A DNA stretch of 64,000 nt, taken from the NCBI RefSeq assembly GCF_031180965.1, contig NZ_JAPSLH010000006.1:124001-188000 (forward strand), written 5' to 3'. Within the stretch, counting starts at the first letter, position 1. The number at the start of each line of letters is the position of its first letter. This DNA is from Chelativorans sp. Lineage in GTDB: Bacteria; Pseudomonadota; Alphaproteobacteria; Rhizobiales; Rhizobiaceae. This document shows, one piece after another, positions 8,723-16,650 of the stretch. The position numbers and the translations under genes are program-made. The notes under the pieces were generated by a model that made no database searches, was not told the DNA's origin, and was given only the letters and a program-made list of their open reading frames with translations.

Positions 8723-9841
8723 CTACACCTCCACCCTTCGCCCCTCCCGCGCCGAAGTGGCCATCGCGTGGATTGCCTTCTCGAACTCAAGCGCCTCCGA
8801 AAAATCCGGCGAGGATTTTTCGCCGCCGCCGACCCAGCGAAGGAAGGCGCCGGCTTCGAGCACCTTCAGGTCGTTGAAGCCGAGCTGGTGGCCGGGCGCG
8901 GGGCAGAAGAGGCCGTATGGCGGGTGCGCCGGTCCGGTGAGGATCGTCTTGAAACCCTGCAGTGCCCGGTCGCCTTCGTTCTGGTAAAGCTGCAATTCGT
9001 TCATGCGCTCCTGGTCGAAGACGAGCATGCCCTTCGTGCCGTGCACTTCCCAGGCGAGCTTGCTCTTGCGGCCCCAAGCCGTGCGCGAGGCAGAGAGCGA
9101 GCCCTGCGCGCCGTTTCTGAACCGCACCAGCGCGGTGGCGACGTCTTCGTTCTCCACCGGCTTGCGCTCGCTGCCGTCGGGCATCGCGCGCGTCTCATGC
9201 ACGGTCTGCATGTCGGCAACCAGGCTTTGGATCGGCCCCATGAGTCCGTAGGCCATGGAAACCAGATGGCAGCCGAGGTCGCCCAACGCGCCCAGGCCCG
9301 CTTCCTCCAGCCGCGCGCGCCAGGTCCAGGGCAGGTCGGGGTCGGCCTGATAATCTTCGTCCACCCAGCCGCGGAAGTGGATCGGGCGGCCGATGTCGCC
9401 GTCCCTCACCAGCCGGCAGGCATGCTGGAAGGCGGGATTCTTGATGTAGTTGTAGCCGACGATGGTCTTGACGCGCGCTTTCGCGGCGGCTGCCGCCATC
9501 TCCTCCGCCTCCGCCAGCGTCAGGCCCATCGGCTTTTCGCAATGGACGTGTTTGCCCGCCGCGATCGCCGCCAGCGCCATCTCCCGATGCAGCTGGTTGG
9601 GCGTGGTGACCGAAACGATGTCGACTCGAGGATCGGAGACAAGCTCCCGCCAGTCGTCCGTTGAGCGCGCAAATCCGAACTGCTCGGCCATCGCCCGCGC
9701 CTTCTCGCCCGGAACGTCGCACAGGAGCTCCAGCCGCGCCTCCGGCACATCGCCCATCACCGCCCTTGCTGCGCGGTAGGCGAGCGCATGCGCCTTCCCC
9801 ATGAAGCCGGTGCCGATGAGTCCAATTCCTATGGCGCGCAT
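8723..9841 (-). CDS. Gfo/Idh/MocA family oxidoreductase, divergent from iolR
   Basis: This 372-residue NAD(P)-dependent dehydrogenase has the Rossmann motif GLIGTGFMGKAHA (about residues 7-19), HCEKPMGLTLAEA near residue 99 and GYNYIKNPAFQHA. The catalytic-type GALGDLGCHLVSMAYGLMG lies near residue 180. It resembles oxidoreductases that act on inositol stereoisomers or glycosides. It is transcribed away from iolR, and the shared 95-bp promoter region holds a TGGAA-N6-TTCCA palindrome. It is therefore probably repressed with the inositol genes, and a scyllo- or chiro-inositol dehydrogenase role is a fair guess. The ATG at 9841 is preceded on the minus strand by GGAGGAGC. Confidence 0.88.
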   Translation of the reverse strand: MRAIGIGLIGTGFMGKAHALAYRAARAVMGDVPEARLELLCDVPGEKARAMAEQFGFARSTDDWRELVSDPRVDIVSVTTPNQLHREMALAAIAAGKHVHCEKPMGLTLAEAEEMAAAAAKARVKTIVGYNYIKNPAFQHACRLVRDGDIGRPIHFRGWVDEDYQADPDLPWTWRARLEEAGLGALGDLGCHLVSMAYGLMGPIQSLVADMQTVHETRAMPDGSERKPVENEDVATALVRFRNGAQGSLSASRTAWGRKSKLAWEVHGTKGMLVFDQERMNELQLYQNEGDRALQGFKTILTGPAHPPYGLFCPAPGHQLGFNDLKVLEAGAFLRWVGGGEKSSPDFSEALEFEKAIHAMATSAREGRRVEV

Positions 9842-9868
9842 GCGAGCTCCTCCAAAGACCGGCCGCAG

Positions 9869-9884
9869 TGGAATTTTTATTCCA
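9869..9884. promoter_or_regulatory. IolR-type operator palindrome, site 1
   Basis: TGGAATTTTTATTCCA is a perfect TGGAA-N6-TTCCA inverted repeat. It lies between the divergent oxidoreductase gene and iolR. The same symmetric pattern recurs before iolC at 10790. RpiR-type IolR proteins of rhizobia are known to bind palindromes near iol genes; that this is the site is inference. Confidence 0.65.
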
Positions 9885-9936
9885 AACCCGTTAGGAGTGG
9901 GACAGCTTTATTGTCAAGCTCCAGGAAAGGCCGCGT

Positions 9937-10761
9937 ATGGATGCAGTCACGGCACCCGCATCGGTTGAGGAATTGCTAGACCGTGTGCTGGACGTCTCCG
10001 GCGATCTGCCGAAGCGGCTGAAGCAATGCGCCGACTACCTTGCCGCAAATCCGGACCGCGTCGCCGTCTCCACCGTGGCCGAGATGGCCGAGGGCGCGGG
10101 CGTCCAGCCTTCCGCCTTCATGCGCTTTTGCCAGGTGCTGGGCTTCTCCGGCTATTCGCAGATGCAGCGGCTATTTCGCGATACCTACGCGCAGAACTGG
10201 CCGGACTACGCGACCCGGCTCGAAAAACTGCGCGAGAGTGGCGCCGGCAGCCCCTCCGCACTTCTCGCCGAGTTCATCGAGGCCGGACGGCTCTCGCTAG
10301 AAAACCTGGCGAAGACCATTGATCCCCGCGCGCTGGATACGGCTATAAAGACGCTCTCGGAAGCGAATATGGTGCACATTGTCGGGCTGCGCCGGGCTTT
10401 TTCCGTCGCCTCCTATCTGGCCTATGCCTTCGAGAAGATGGACGTGCCGACCATGCTGCACAACGGCGTGGGCAAGCTTGACAGCCGGCACGCGATCCGC
10501 TCGGGCGACGCCATGATTGCAATTACCTTCGCGCCCTATACGCCCGAAACGGTGGAGCTTGCCGATGCCGCCCGCCGCGCCGGGGCAAAGGTGGTCGCCA
10601 TTACGGATTCTCTTGCCAGCCCCCTGCGGCCCGTAACGCCACTGCTTCTCACGGTTCAGGAGGCGGATTTCGGTAATTTCCGCTCGCTTTCGGCAACGCT
10701 TTCCCTGGCCGTGGCGCTGGTTGTCGCCGTCGGCACCGAGATCCGCGGCCCGAGGAAGTAG
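9937..10761 (+). CDS. iolR: MurR/RpiR family regulator of inositol catabolism
   Basis: This 274-residue regulator has an N-terminal RpiR helix-turn-helix (residues about 10-85, with VSTVAEMAEGAGVQPSAFMRFCQVLGFSGY). A C-terminal SIS phosphosugar-binding domain follows (about 125-255, with MVHIVGLRRAFSVASYLAYA and SGDAMIAITFAPYTPETVEL). In Sinorhizobium the equivalent IolR represses iolRCDEB and iolA until an inositol breakdown intermediate appears. Here it directly precedes iolC and is flanked on both sides by TGGAA-N6-TTCCA sites, which suggests autoregulation plus control of iolCDEB. The ATG at 9937 follows CAGGAAAGG. The identification as IolR rests on family and context. Confidence 0.85.
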   Translation: MDAVTAPASVEELLDRVLDVSGDLPKRLKQCADYLAANPDRVAVSTVAEMAEGAGVQPSAFMRFCQVLGFSGYSQMQRLFRDTYAQNWPDYATRLEKLRESGAGSPSALLAEFIEAGRLSLENLAKTIDPRALDTAIKTLSEANMVHIVGLRRAFSVASYLAYAFEKMDVPTMLHNGVGKLDSRHAIRSGDAMIAITFAPYTPETVELADAARRAGAKVVAITDSLASPLRPVTPLLLTVQEADFGNFRSLSATLSLAVALVVAVGTEIRGPRK

Positions 10762-10789
10762 AATTTCCTGATTGATATTCCCTTGAGCT

Positions 10790-10805
10790 TGGAACATATC
10801 TTCCA
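10790..10805. promoter_or_regulatory. IolR-type operator palindrome, site 2
   Basis: TGGAACATATCTTCCA has the same TGGAA-N6-TTCCA symmetry as the site at 9869. It lies in the 130-bp gap between iolR and iolC, about 90 bp before the iolC start, where it could control a separate iolC promoter. Confidence 0.65.
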
Positions 10806-10891
10806 TTGCCTGCAGGGAAGACCGAGATCTTGAAGCAGCGCCCGATGACGCACAACAACACGCGCATCCGCATCGGCCGGGGAGGAGTGCT

Positions 10892-12811
10892 TTGGCGAAA
10901 CCGCTCGACGTCATCACGATAGGCCGCTCCTCGGTTGACCTCTATGGCGTGCAGGTGGGCGGCCGGCTGGAGGATATGGCCTCCTTCAACAAATATATCG
11001 GCGGCTCGCCCACAAACATTGCCGCGGGCGCGGCCCGTCTGGGGCTGAAATCGGCGCTGATCACCCGCGTCGGAGACGAGCATATGGGCCGCTTCATCCG
11101 CGAGGAGCTTGCCCGTGAGGGGGTGGACGTCCGCGGCGTGAAGACCGATCCCGAGCGGCTGACGGCGCTCGTGCTCCTCGGCATCCGTGACCAGCACCAT
11201 TTCCCGCTGATCTTTTATCGCGAGAACTGCGCCGACATGGCTTTGTGCGAGGACGACATCGACCCGGCCTTCATTGCCGAGGCGGGCTGCGTCTGCGCCA
11301 CCGGCACCCATCTTTCCCACCCGCGCACCGAAGCCGCGGTTCTGAAGGCGCTGCGGCTTGCGCGCGAAAGTGGCGCCAGGACGGCACTCGACATCGACTA
11401 CCGGCCGAATCTCTGGGGGCTGGCGGGCCACGGGGCAGGGGAGAGCCGCTACATCCAATCTGAGCGCGTTACGGCAAAGCTCCAGAAGACGCTGCCGCTC
11501 TTCGATCTCATCGTCGGCACGGAAGAGGAATTTCACATTGCCGGCGGCTCGACCGATACGATCGAAGCGCTGCGTGCGGTACGCAAGCTCACGCCAGCTG
11601 TGCTTGTCTGCAAGCGTGGGCCGATGGGGGCCTCCGCCTTCACGGGAGAGATCCCCGACACGCTCGACGAAGGCGAGATGGGCCAACATTTTCCCATCGA
11701 GGTATTCAACGTGCTTGGCGCCGGAGACGGTTTTATGGCCGGCCTGCTCAAGGGCTGGCTTTCCGGCGAGGACTGGCCGACGACGCTGAAATACGCCAAT
11801 GCCTGCGGTGCCTTTGCTGTCTCGCGTCATGGCTGCACGCCCTCCTATCCCTCCTGGGAAGAGCTGCAATATTTCTTCCGTACCGGCATCAGGAACTCAG
11901 CCCTGCGCAAGGATGCCGCTCTCGAGCAGGTGCACTGGGCCACCAATCGCAGGGGCGACTGGCCGGAAATGCGCGTCTTCGCCTTCGATCACCGCATTCA
12001 GCTTGAGGAGATGGCCGTCCAGGCAGGTGCGCCGCGCGAGCGCATCGGCGCTTTCAAGCTGCTGTGCCTCCAAGCGGCCCAACAGGTTGCGAATGGCCAC
12101 GGCTACGGCATCCTCTGCGATGGCAGGCTCGGCCGCGACGCACTTTACCGCGCTGCCGGCAGCGGCCTCTGGATCGGGAGGCCGGTCGAACTGCCCGGCT
12201 CCCGGCCTTTGCAACTGGAGACCGAGATCGGTCCCGACTTCGGCGGCCTTGTCGAATGGCCGGTCGAGCACGTCGTAAAGGTGCTCTGCTTCTATCACCC
12301 GGACGACGATGCTGAGATGAAGGCGCGGCAGGAGCAGGTCGTGCAGCGCCTCTTCGCCGCCTGCCGCCGCAACCGGCTGGAAATGCTCCTGGAGGTCATC
12401 CCCTCCAAGGTGCGCGCCAGTGACGACGATGCCACCGCCGCCGTGGTCGAACGTTTTTACCAGATCGGCGTCTTTCCGGATTGGTGGAAGCTGGAGCCTA
12501 TGACATCGGAAAGCGCATGGTCAAAAGCCTGCGAGGCGATCACGCGCTACGATCCCTACACGCGGGGCGTCGTCGTGCTTGGGCTCGACGCACCGCAGGA
12601 GGAGCTGGAGCAAAGTTTTGCCATTGCCGCGCGCTTCGATCTCGTGAAAGGTTTTGCCGTCGGCCGCACCATCTTTGCCGACGCGGCCAGGCGCTGGCTC
12701 GCGGGCGAGCTGGCCGACGAGGAGGCCGTCGCCGCTATGGCGGAAAAATACCAGGCCCTGTGTACAGTCTGGGATCGTGTACGGGCCGGAAGCAAGGGGA
12801 GGATTGCATGA
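10892..12811 (+). CDS. iolC: bifunctional 5-dehydro-2-deoxygluconokinase / DUF2090 aldolase-like protein
   Basis: This 639-residue protein has an N-terminal PfkB sugar kinase domain (about 1-325). It shows GGSPTNIAAGAARLG near residue 36, DIDYRPNLW near 167 and the catalytic GAGDGFMAGLLKG near 275. The C-terminal domain (about 330-639) is the DUF2090 type fused to IolC in many proteobacteria. The kinase phosphorylates 5-dehydro-2-deoxygluconate. The DUF2090 half resembles class I aldolases and is thought to cleave the product, replacing IolJ. The start is TTG at 10892, supported by GGGGAGGAG and by the homologous N-terminus. The stop overlaps the iolD ATG by 4 bp. Confidence 0.93.
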   Translation: MAKPLDVITIGRSSVDLYGVQVGGRLEDMASFNKYIGGSPTNIAAGAARLGLKSALITRVGDEHMGRFIREELAREGVDVRGVKTDPERLTALVLLGIRDQHHFPLIFYRENCADMALCEDDIDPAFIAEAGCVCATGTHLSHPRTEAAVLKALRLARESGARTALDIDYRPNLWGLAGHGAGESRYIQSERVTAKLQKTLPLFDLIVGTEEEFHIAGGSTDTIEALRAVRKLTPAVLVCKRGPMGASAFTGEIPDTLDEGEMGQHFPIEVFNVLGAGDGFMAGLLKGWLSGEDWPTTLKYANACGAFAVSRHGCTPSYPSWEELQYFFRTGIRNSALRKDAALEQVHWATNRRGDWPEMRVFAFDHRIQLEEMAVQAGAPRERIGAFKLLCLQAAQQVANGHGYGILCDGRLGRDALYRAAGSGLWIGRPVELPGSRPLQLETEIGPDFGGLVEWPVEHVVKVLCFYHPDDDAEMKARQEQVVQRLFAACRRNRLEMLLEVIPSKVRASDDDATAAVVERFYQIGVFPDWWKLEPMTSESAWSKACEAITRYDPYTRGVVVLGLDAPQEELEQSFAIAARFDLVKGFAVGRTIFADAARRWLAGELADEEAVAAMAEKYQALCTVWDRVRAGSKGRIA

Positions 12812-14631
12812 AGACGATCCGGCTGACGGCCGCCCAGGCGGCCACCCGCTACATCGCCGCGCAGATGAACGAGGACGGCGTGTCCTTCATCGCCGGCGTC
12901 TGGGCGATCTTCGGCCATGGCAATGTGGCAGCGCTTGGCGAGGCGCTCTATGCCGTGCGGGAAAAGCTTCCCACCTTTCGCGGCCACAACGAACAATCCA
13001 TGGCCCACGCGGCAATCGCCTATTCAAAGCAGCTCGGCCGCAGGCGGGCGATGGCGGTGACCTCCTCCATCGGCCCCGGCGCCACAAACATGGTGACGGC
13101 GGCCGCCGTCGCCCATGTGAACCGCCTGCCGGTGCTGTTTCTCCCCGGCGATGTCTTTGCCAATCGCGCGCCGGATCCCGTTCTGCAGCAGATCGAGGTT
13201 TTTGGAGACGGAACGGTCAGCGTCAACGACTGCTTCCGTCCCGTGTCGCGCTATTTCGACCGCATCACCCGGCCCGAGCAGCTTCTGACCGCACTGCCGC
13301 GCGCCTTCCGTGTCATGTCCGACCCGGCCGATTGCGGCCCGGTGACGCTGGCGCTGTGCCAGGATGTGCAGGCCGAAGCCTATGACTGGCCCGAAAGTTT
13401 TTTCGAGCCAAAAGTCTGGCGCATGCGCCGCATCCAGCCGGATCCGGTGGAGGTTGAGCAGGCGGCCAGGATCATCGCGGCGGCTAAGACGCCGGTCATC
13501 GTCGCCGGCGGCGGTGTGCACTATGCCCACGCATATGAAGCCTTCCAGTTCTTCGTCGAAGCGCACCAGATTCCGGTGGTGGAGACCCAGGCGGGAAAAT
13601 CCTCGCTTCCCTGGGATCACCCGCTCAATTTCGGCCCCGTCGGCGTCACCGGCTCCTCCGCAGCCAACATACGCTGTGCGGAAGCCGACGTGATCATCGG
13701 CATCGGCACCCGCTTCCAGGATTTCACGACCGGCTCCTGGTCGCTGTTCTCCAAGCCTGGACGCCAGCTCATCAGCCTCAACGTCAACGCCTATGATGCG
13801 GCCAAGCATGGCGCCGTGCCCGTCCTGTCCGATGCCTGCGTCGGAGTCGAGGCGCTCTGGCGCGCGCTTGGCGACAAGCGCTTCGAGCCGCCGCCGGCAA
13901 GCCTCAAGGAGGAGTGGTTCGCCGCCGCCGACGCGGTGACCGCCGCGCCGAAGGACACCAACGCGCTTCCCACCGACATGCAGGTGATCGGAGCCCTGCA
14001 GCGCGCCGCGCGCGAGAACACGGTGGTGATGTGCGCGGCCGGCACCATGCCGGGCGAGCTGCATAAGCTCTGGAAGGCCGGGCGACCCATGTCCTACCAC
14101 ATGGAATACGGCTATTCCTGCATGGGCTATGAGATCGCCGGCGGCATCGGCATCAAGATGGCCGAGCCTGACCGCGACGTGGTCGTCATGCTGGGCGACG
14201 GCTCCTACATGATGATGAACTCCGAGCTCGCCACGGCCGTGATGATGGGCATCAAGATCACGGTCGTGATCACCGACAACCGCGGCTTCGGCTGCATCAA
14301 CCGGCTGCAGATGTCGACCGGCCAGGCCGAGTTCAACAACCTGCTCGACCATGCCCGGCACGTGAACCCGTCGCGGATCGATTTCGTAGCGCACGCAGCC
14401 TCCATGGGCGCGCATGCGGAGAAGGCAGGCTCGATCGCCGAGCTGGAGGCCGCGCTCGAGCGGGCAAGGCACGCCGATGGGCCTTTCGTTGTTGTCATCG
14501 ACACCGACCCATATCCTTCCACTGAGGCCGGCGGCCACTGGTGGGATGTGGCGGTGCCGGAAGTCTCGGATCGCGAGGAAGTTCGCAAGGCGCGCGAAAA
14601 ATACGAAGCAGCGCTCATGGGGAGGAACTGA
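12808..14631 (+). CDS. iolD: 3D-(3,5/4)-trihydroxycyclohexane-1,2-dione acylhydrolase
   Basis: This 607-residue thiamine-diphosphate enzyme opens the inositol-derived ring to 5-deoxy-glucuronate. The N-terminal TPP-binding domain carries [19 protein letters not shown], whose glutamate activates the cofactor. A central domain contains [14 protein letters not shown]. The C-terminal domain carries the Mg/TPP motif [16 protein letters not shown] near residue 466 and [14 protein letters not shown]. Length matches the IolD family. The ATG at 12808 overlaps the iolC stop (ATGA) and follows AAGGGGAGG. The TGA overlaps the iolE start by one base, so the genes are translationally coupled. Confidence 0.95.
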   Translation: MKTIRLTAAQAATRYIAAQMNEDGVSFIAGVWAIFGHGNVAALGEALYAVREKLPTFRGHNEQSMAHAAIAYSKQLGRRRAMAVTSSIGPGATNMVTAAAVAHVNRLPVLFLPGDVFANRAPDPVLQQIEVFGDGTVSVNDCFRPVSRYFDRITRPEQLLTALPRAFRVMSDPADCGPVTLALCQDVQAEAYDWPESFFEPKVWRMRRIQPDPVEVEQAARIIAAAKTPVIVAGGGVHYAHAYEAFQFFVEAHQIPVVETQAGKSSLPWDHPLNFGPVGVTGSSAANIRCAEADVIIGIGTRFQDFTTGSWSLFSKPGRQLISLNVNAYDAAKHGAVPVLSDACVGVEALWRALGDKRFEPPPASLKEEWFAAADAVTAAPKDTNALPTDMQVIGALQRAARENTVVMCAAGTMPGELHKLWKAGRPMSYHMEYGYSCMGYEIAGGIGIKMAEPDRDVVVMLGDGSYMMMNSELATAVMMGIKITVVITDNRGFGCINRLQMSTGQAEFNNLLDHARHVNPSRIDFVAHAASMGAHAEKAGSIAELEAALERARHADGPFVVVIDTDPYPSTEAGGHWWDVAVPEVSDREEVRKAREKYEAALMGRN

Positions 14632-15530
14632 TGATCCGCTACGGCACCAACCCGATCGCCTGGTCCAATGACGACGATCGCTCCATCGGCGCGCATATCT
14701 CGCTGGAGCAATGCCTGCGCCAGGCAGCGGAGATAGGCTTTCAGGGCATTGAGAAGGGCCACAAGATGCCCTCGGACGGCGAGGCGCTGAAACAGGTCCT
14801 CGCCGCCTATGGGCTGGTCTTCATTTCCGGCTGGTATTCGCTCAATCTGCTCGTCAACGACGTCGAGACGGAGAAGCGGGCGATCCAGCCGCATCTCGAC
14901 ATGCTGAAGGCCAACGGCTCAAGGGTCTGCATTGTCTGCGAGACCTCGAACGCGATCCACGGCAATGATGCGGTGCCGCTTAGAAACAAGCCGGTGCTGG
15001 CATTGGACCGGTGGCCGGCCTTCTGCGCCGGCGTCGAGGCGATCGCACAATACTGCGCGGCTCAGGGCATCGACCTGGTCTACCACTACCACATGGGCAC
15101 GATCGTCCAGACACGTGAGGAGATCGACCTGTTGATGGCGGGCACCGGGCCGGCCACCAAACTTCTGCTGGACACGGGGCATGCCTTCTTCGGCGGCTCG
15201 GACCCTGTTGAACTCGCCCGCGCCTATATGCCCCGCGTGCGCCACATCCACGCCAAGAATGTTCGCCCGGCAATCAAGAACGAGGTGGAGGGGCTGGGCC
15301 TCTCCTTCCTGGAAGGCGTCCGGCGCGGCGTCTTCACCGTGCCCGGCGATCCGGAAGGGGCGCTTGCGTTCGAGCCGGTTCTGGAGATCGCCGCAGCGCA
15401 TAACTACAGCGGCTGGCTGGTGATCGAGGCCGAGCAGGATCCGCTCAAGGCCGACCCCGTGATTTATCAATCCATGGGTCTGAAGGCGCTGAAGCAAGCC
15501 GCTCGCATGGCGGGGCTGGACCGCGCCTGA
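14631..15530 (+). CDS. iolE: inosose dehydratase (2-keto-myo-inositol dehydratase)
   Basis: This 299-residue TIM-barrel enzyme would dehydrate scyllo-inosose to the trione precursor used by IolD. Landmarks are [14 protein letters not shown] at the start, [12 protein letters not shown] with the metal-binding glutamate, and [24 protein letters not shown] and [12 protein letters not shown] carry metal ligands, and [10 protein letters not shown] closes the site. Length is that of typical IolE. The ATG at 14631 shares one base with the iolD stop and follows GGGGAGGAAC. It is the third enzyme gene of the iolCDEB run. Confidence 0.94.
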   Translation: MIRYGTNPIAWSNDDDRSIGAHISLEQCLRQAAEIGFQGIEKGHKMPSDGEALKQVLAAYGLVFISGWYSLNLLVNDVETEKRAIQPHLDMLKANGSRVCIVCETSNAIHGNDAVPLRNKPVLALDRWPAFCAGVEAIAQYCAAQGIDLVYHYHMGTIVQTREEIDLLMAGTGPATKLLLDTGHAFFGGSDPVELARAYMPRVRHIHAKNVRPAIKNEVEGLGLSFLEGVRRGVFTVPGDPEGALAFEPVLEIAAAHNYSGWLVIEAEQDPLKADPVIYQSMGLKALKQAARMAGLDRA

Positions 15531-15550
15531 GCACCGTCTATAGTCAGGGC

Positions 15551-15763
15551 ATGCACAAGCTCTTCGACCTCAACCACCCGTTCTTCGCGCCGCTCTGGCG
15601 GCGGGTCGCGGTCATCATCGTCTGCCTCGGCTGGGGCCTTTTCGAGTTCGCGATGGGCTCTCCCTTCTGGGGAACCCTTTTTGCAGGCCTCGGCGTCTAC
15701 TGCGCCTGGATTTTTCTTTTCGACTTCAAGCCGCGCATCGAGCCCGAAAACAAGCCAGAATAG
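15551..15763 (+). CDS. small inner-membrane protein (DUF3329-like) inside the iol operon
   Basis: This 70-residue protein starts MHKLFDLNHPFFAPLWRRVA and has two hydrophobic helices (about residues 18-35 and 38-55), followed by a charged tail. It resembles the short DUF3329-type membrane proteins common in Rhizobiales. It lies 20 bp after iolE and 12 bp before iolB on the same strand, so it is transcribed with the inositol genes. No function in inositol use is known; it may simply be a conserved passenger. The ATG at 15551 follows AGTCAGGGC, a weak ribosome site. Confidence 0.7.
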   Translation: MHKLFDLNHPFFAPLWRRVAVIIVCLGWGLFEFAMGSPFWGTLFAGLGVYCAWIFLFDFKPRIEPENKPE

Positions 15764-15775
15764 GGAAGCACACGG

Positions 15776-16591
15776 ATGACAAGCCTGCTGGTGAAGCCCG
15801 CCGGCACCTCCGGCAAGGTGCACGACATCACCCCGCAGTCAGCGGGCTGGGGCTATGTGGGATTCGGCCTTTACCGGCTGAGAGCAGGCGAGGCGGCCGA
15901 GGAAGAGACCGGCGACCGCGAGGTGATCCTGGTCCTGGTCGAAGGCAAGGCGGAGATCGCCGCTGACGGAAGGCGTTTCGGTGAACTGGGCGACCGCATG
16001 AACGTGTTCGAGCGCCGGCCGCCCCACGCCGTCTACATTCCCAACGGTTCGCACTGGTCGGCCAAAGCCACGACCGACTGCACGCTGGCCGTCTGCTCCG
16101 CCCCGGGCAAGGGCGGGCACGATGCGCAGGTGGTCGGCCCCGCTGGCATTTCGCTCACCGAGCGCGGCAGGGGCACCAATACGCGCTACATCCACAATAT
16201 CGCCATGGAAGATCGCGACGTCGCCGACAGCCTGCTTGTGACGGAGGTCTACACGCCCGCGGGCCACTGGTCGTCCTACCCGCCGCACCGGCACGACGAG
16301 GACGATTTTCCCGACATGACCTATCTGGAAGAATCCTACTACCACCGCCTGAACCCTCCCCAGGGCTTCGGCTTCCAGCGGGTCTTTACCGAGGACGGCA
16401 GCCTCGACGAAACCATGGCCGTCTCGAACCACGACGTGGTTCTCGTCCCTCGCGGGCATCATCCCTGCGGCGCCCCCCATGGATACGAGATGTATTACTT
16501 GAACGTCATGGCCGGCCCCCGCCGTGCCTGGCGCTTCAAGAACCATCCGGACCACGATTGGATCGCGCAGCGGGATAGCGGCAAGTCCTAG
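15776..16591 (+). CDS. iolB: 5-deoxy-glucuronate isomerase
   Basis: This 271-residue bicupin enzyme isomerises 5-deoxy-glucuronate to 5-dehydro-2-deoxygluconate, the substrate of IolC. Visible landmarks are the first cupin strand region REVILVLVEGKAEIAADG and ERRPPHAVYIPNGSHW. The second metal-binding cupin carries GHWSSYPPHRHDEDDFPDMT, then LEESYYHRLNPPQGFGFQRV and HHPCGAPHGYEMYYLNVMAG. Histidines and glutamate in these segments bind the metal. Length matches the family. It closes the iolRCDE-B run; iolA is not in this window. Confidence 0.95.
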   Translation: MTSLLVKPAGTSGKVHDITPQSAGWGYVGFGLYRLRAGEAAEEETGDREVILVLVEGKAEIAADGRRFGELGDRMNVFERRPPHAVYIPNGSHWSAKATTDCTLAVCSAPGKGGHDAQVVGPAGISLTERGRGTNTRYIHNIAMEDRDVADSLLVTEVYTPAGHWSSYPPHRHDEDDFPDMTYLEESYYHRLNPPQGFGFQRVFTEDGSLDETMAVSNHDVVLVPRGHHPCGAPHGYEMYYLNVMAGPRRAWRFKNHPDHDWIAQRDSGKS

Positions 16592-16604
16592 TCTTTGGAT
16601 GGCA

Positions 16605-16629
16605 GGCACGACTGTCCTTGCGACGTGCC
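16605..16629. terminator. weak hairpin between iolB and the polysaccharide operon
   Basis: GGCACG (16605-16610) pairs with CGTGCC (16624-16629) across a 13-nt loop, between two convergent genes. The stem is short and there is no T-run, so this is only a candidate bidirectional terminator. Confidence 0.3.
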
Positions 16630-16650
16630 GCAGAAGGTCCTGAACGGCTT

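Noticed and set aside
10753-10769. AGGAA-N7-TTCCT after iolR as a third IolR site
   Set aside because: The spacing is 7 rather than 6 and it overlaps the iolR stop codon; it does not share the outer T/A of the two good sites.
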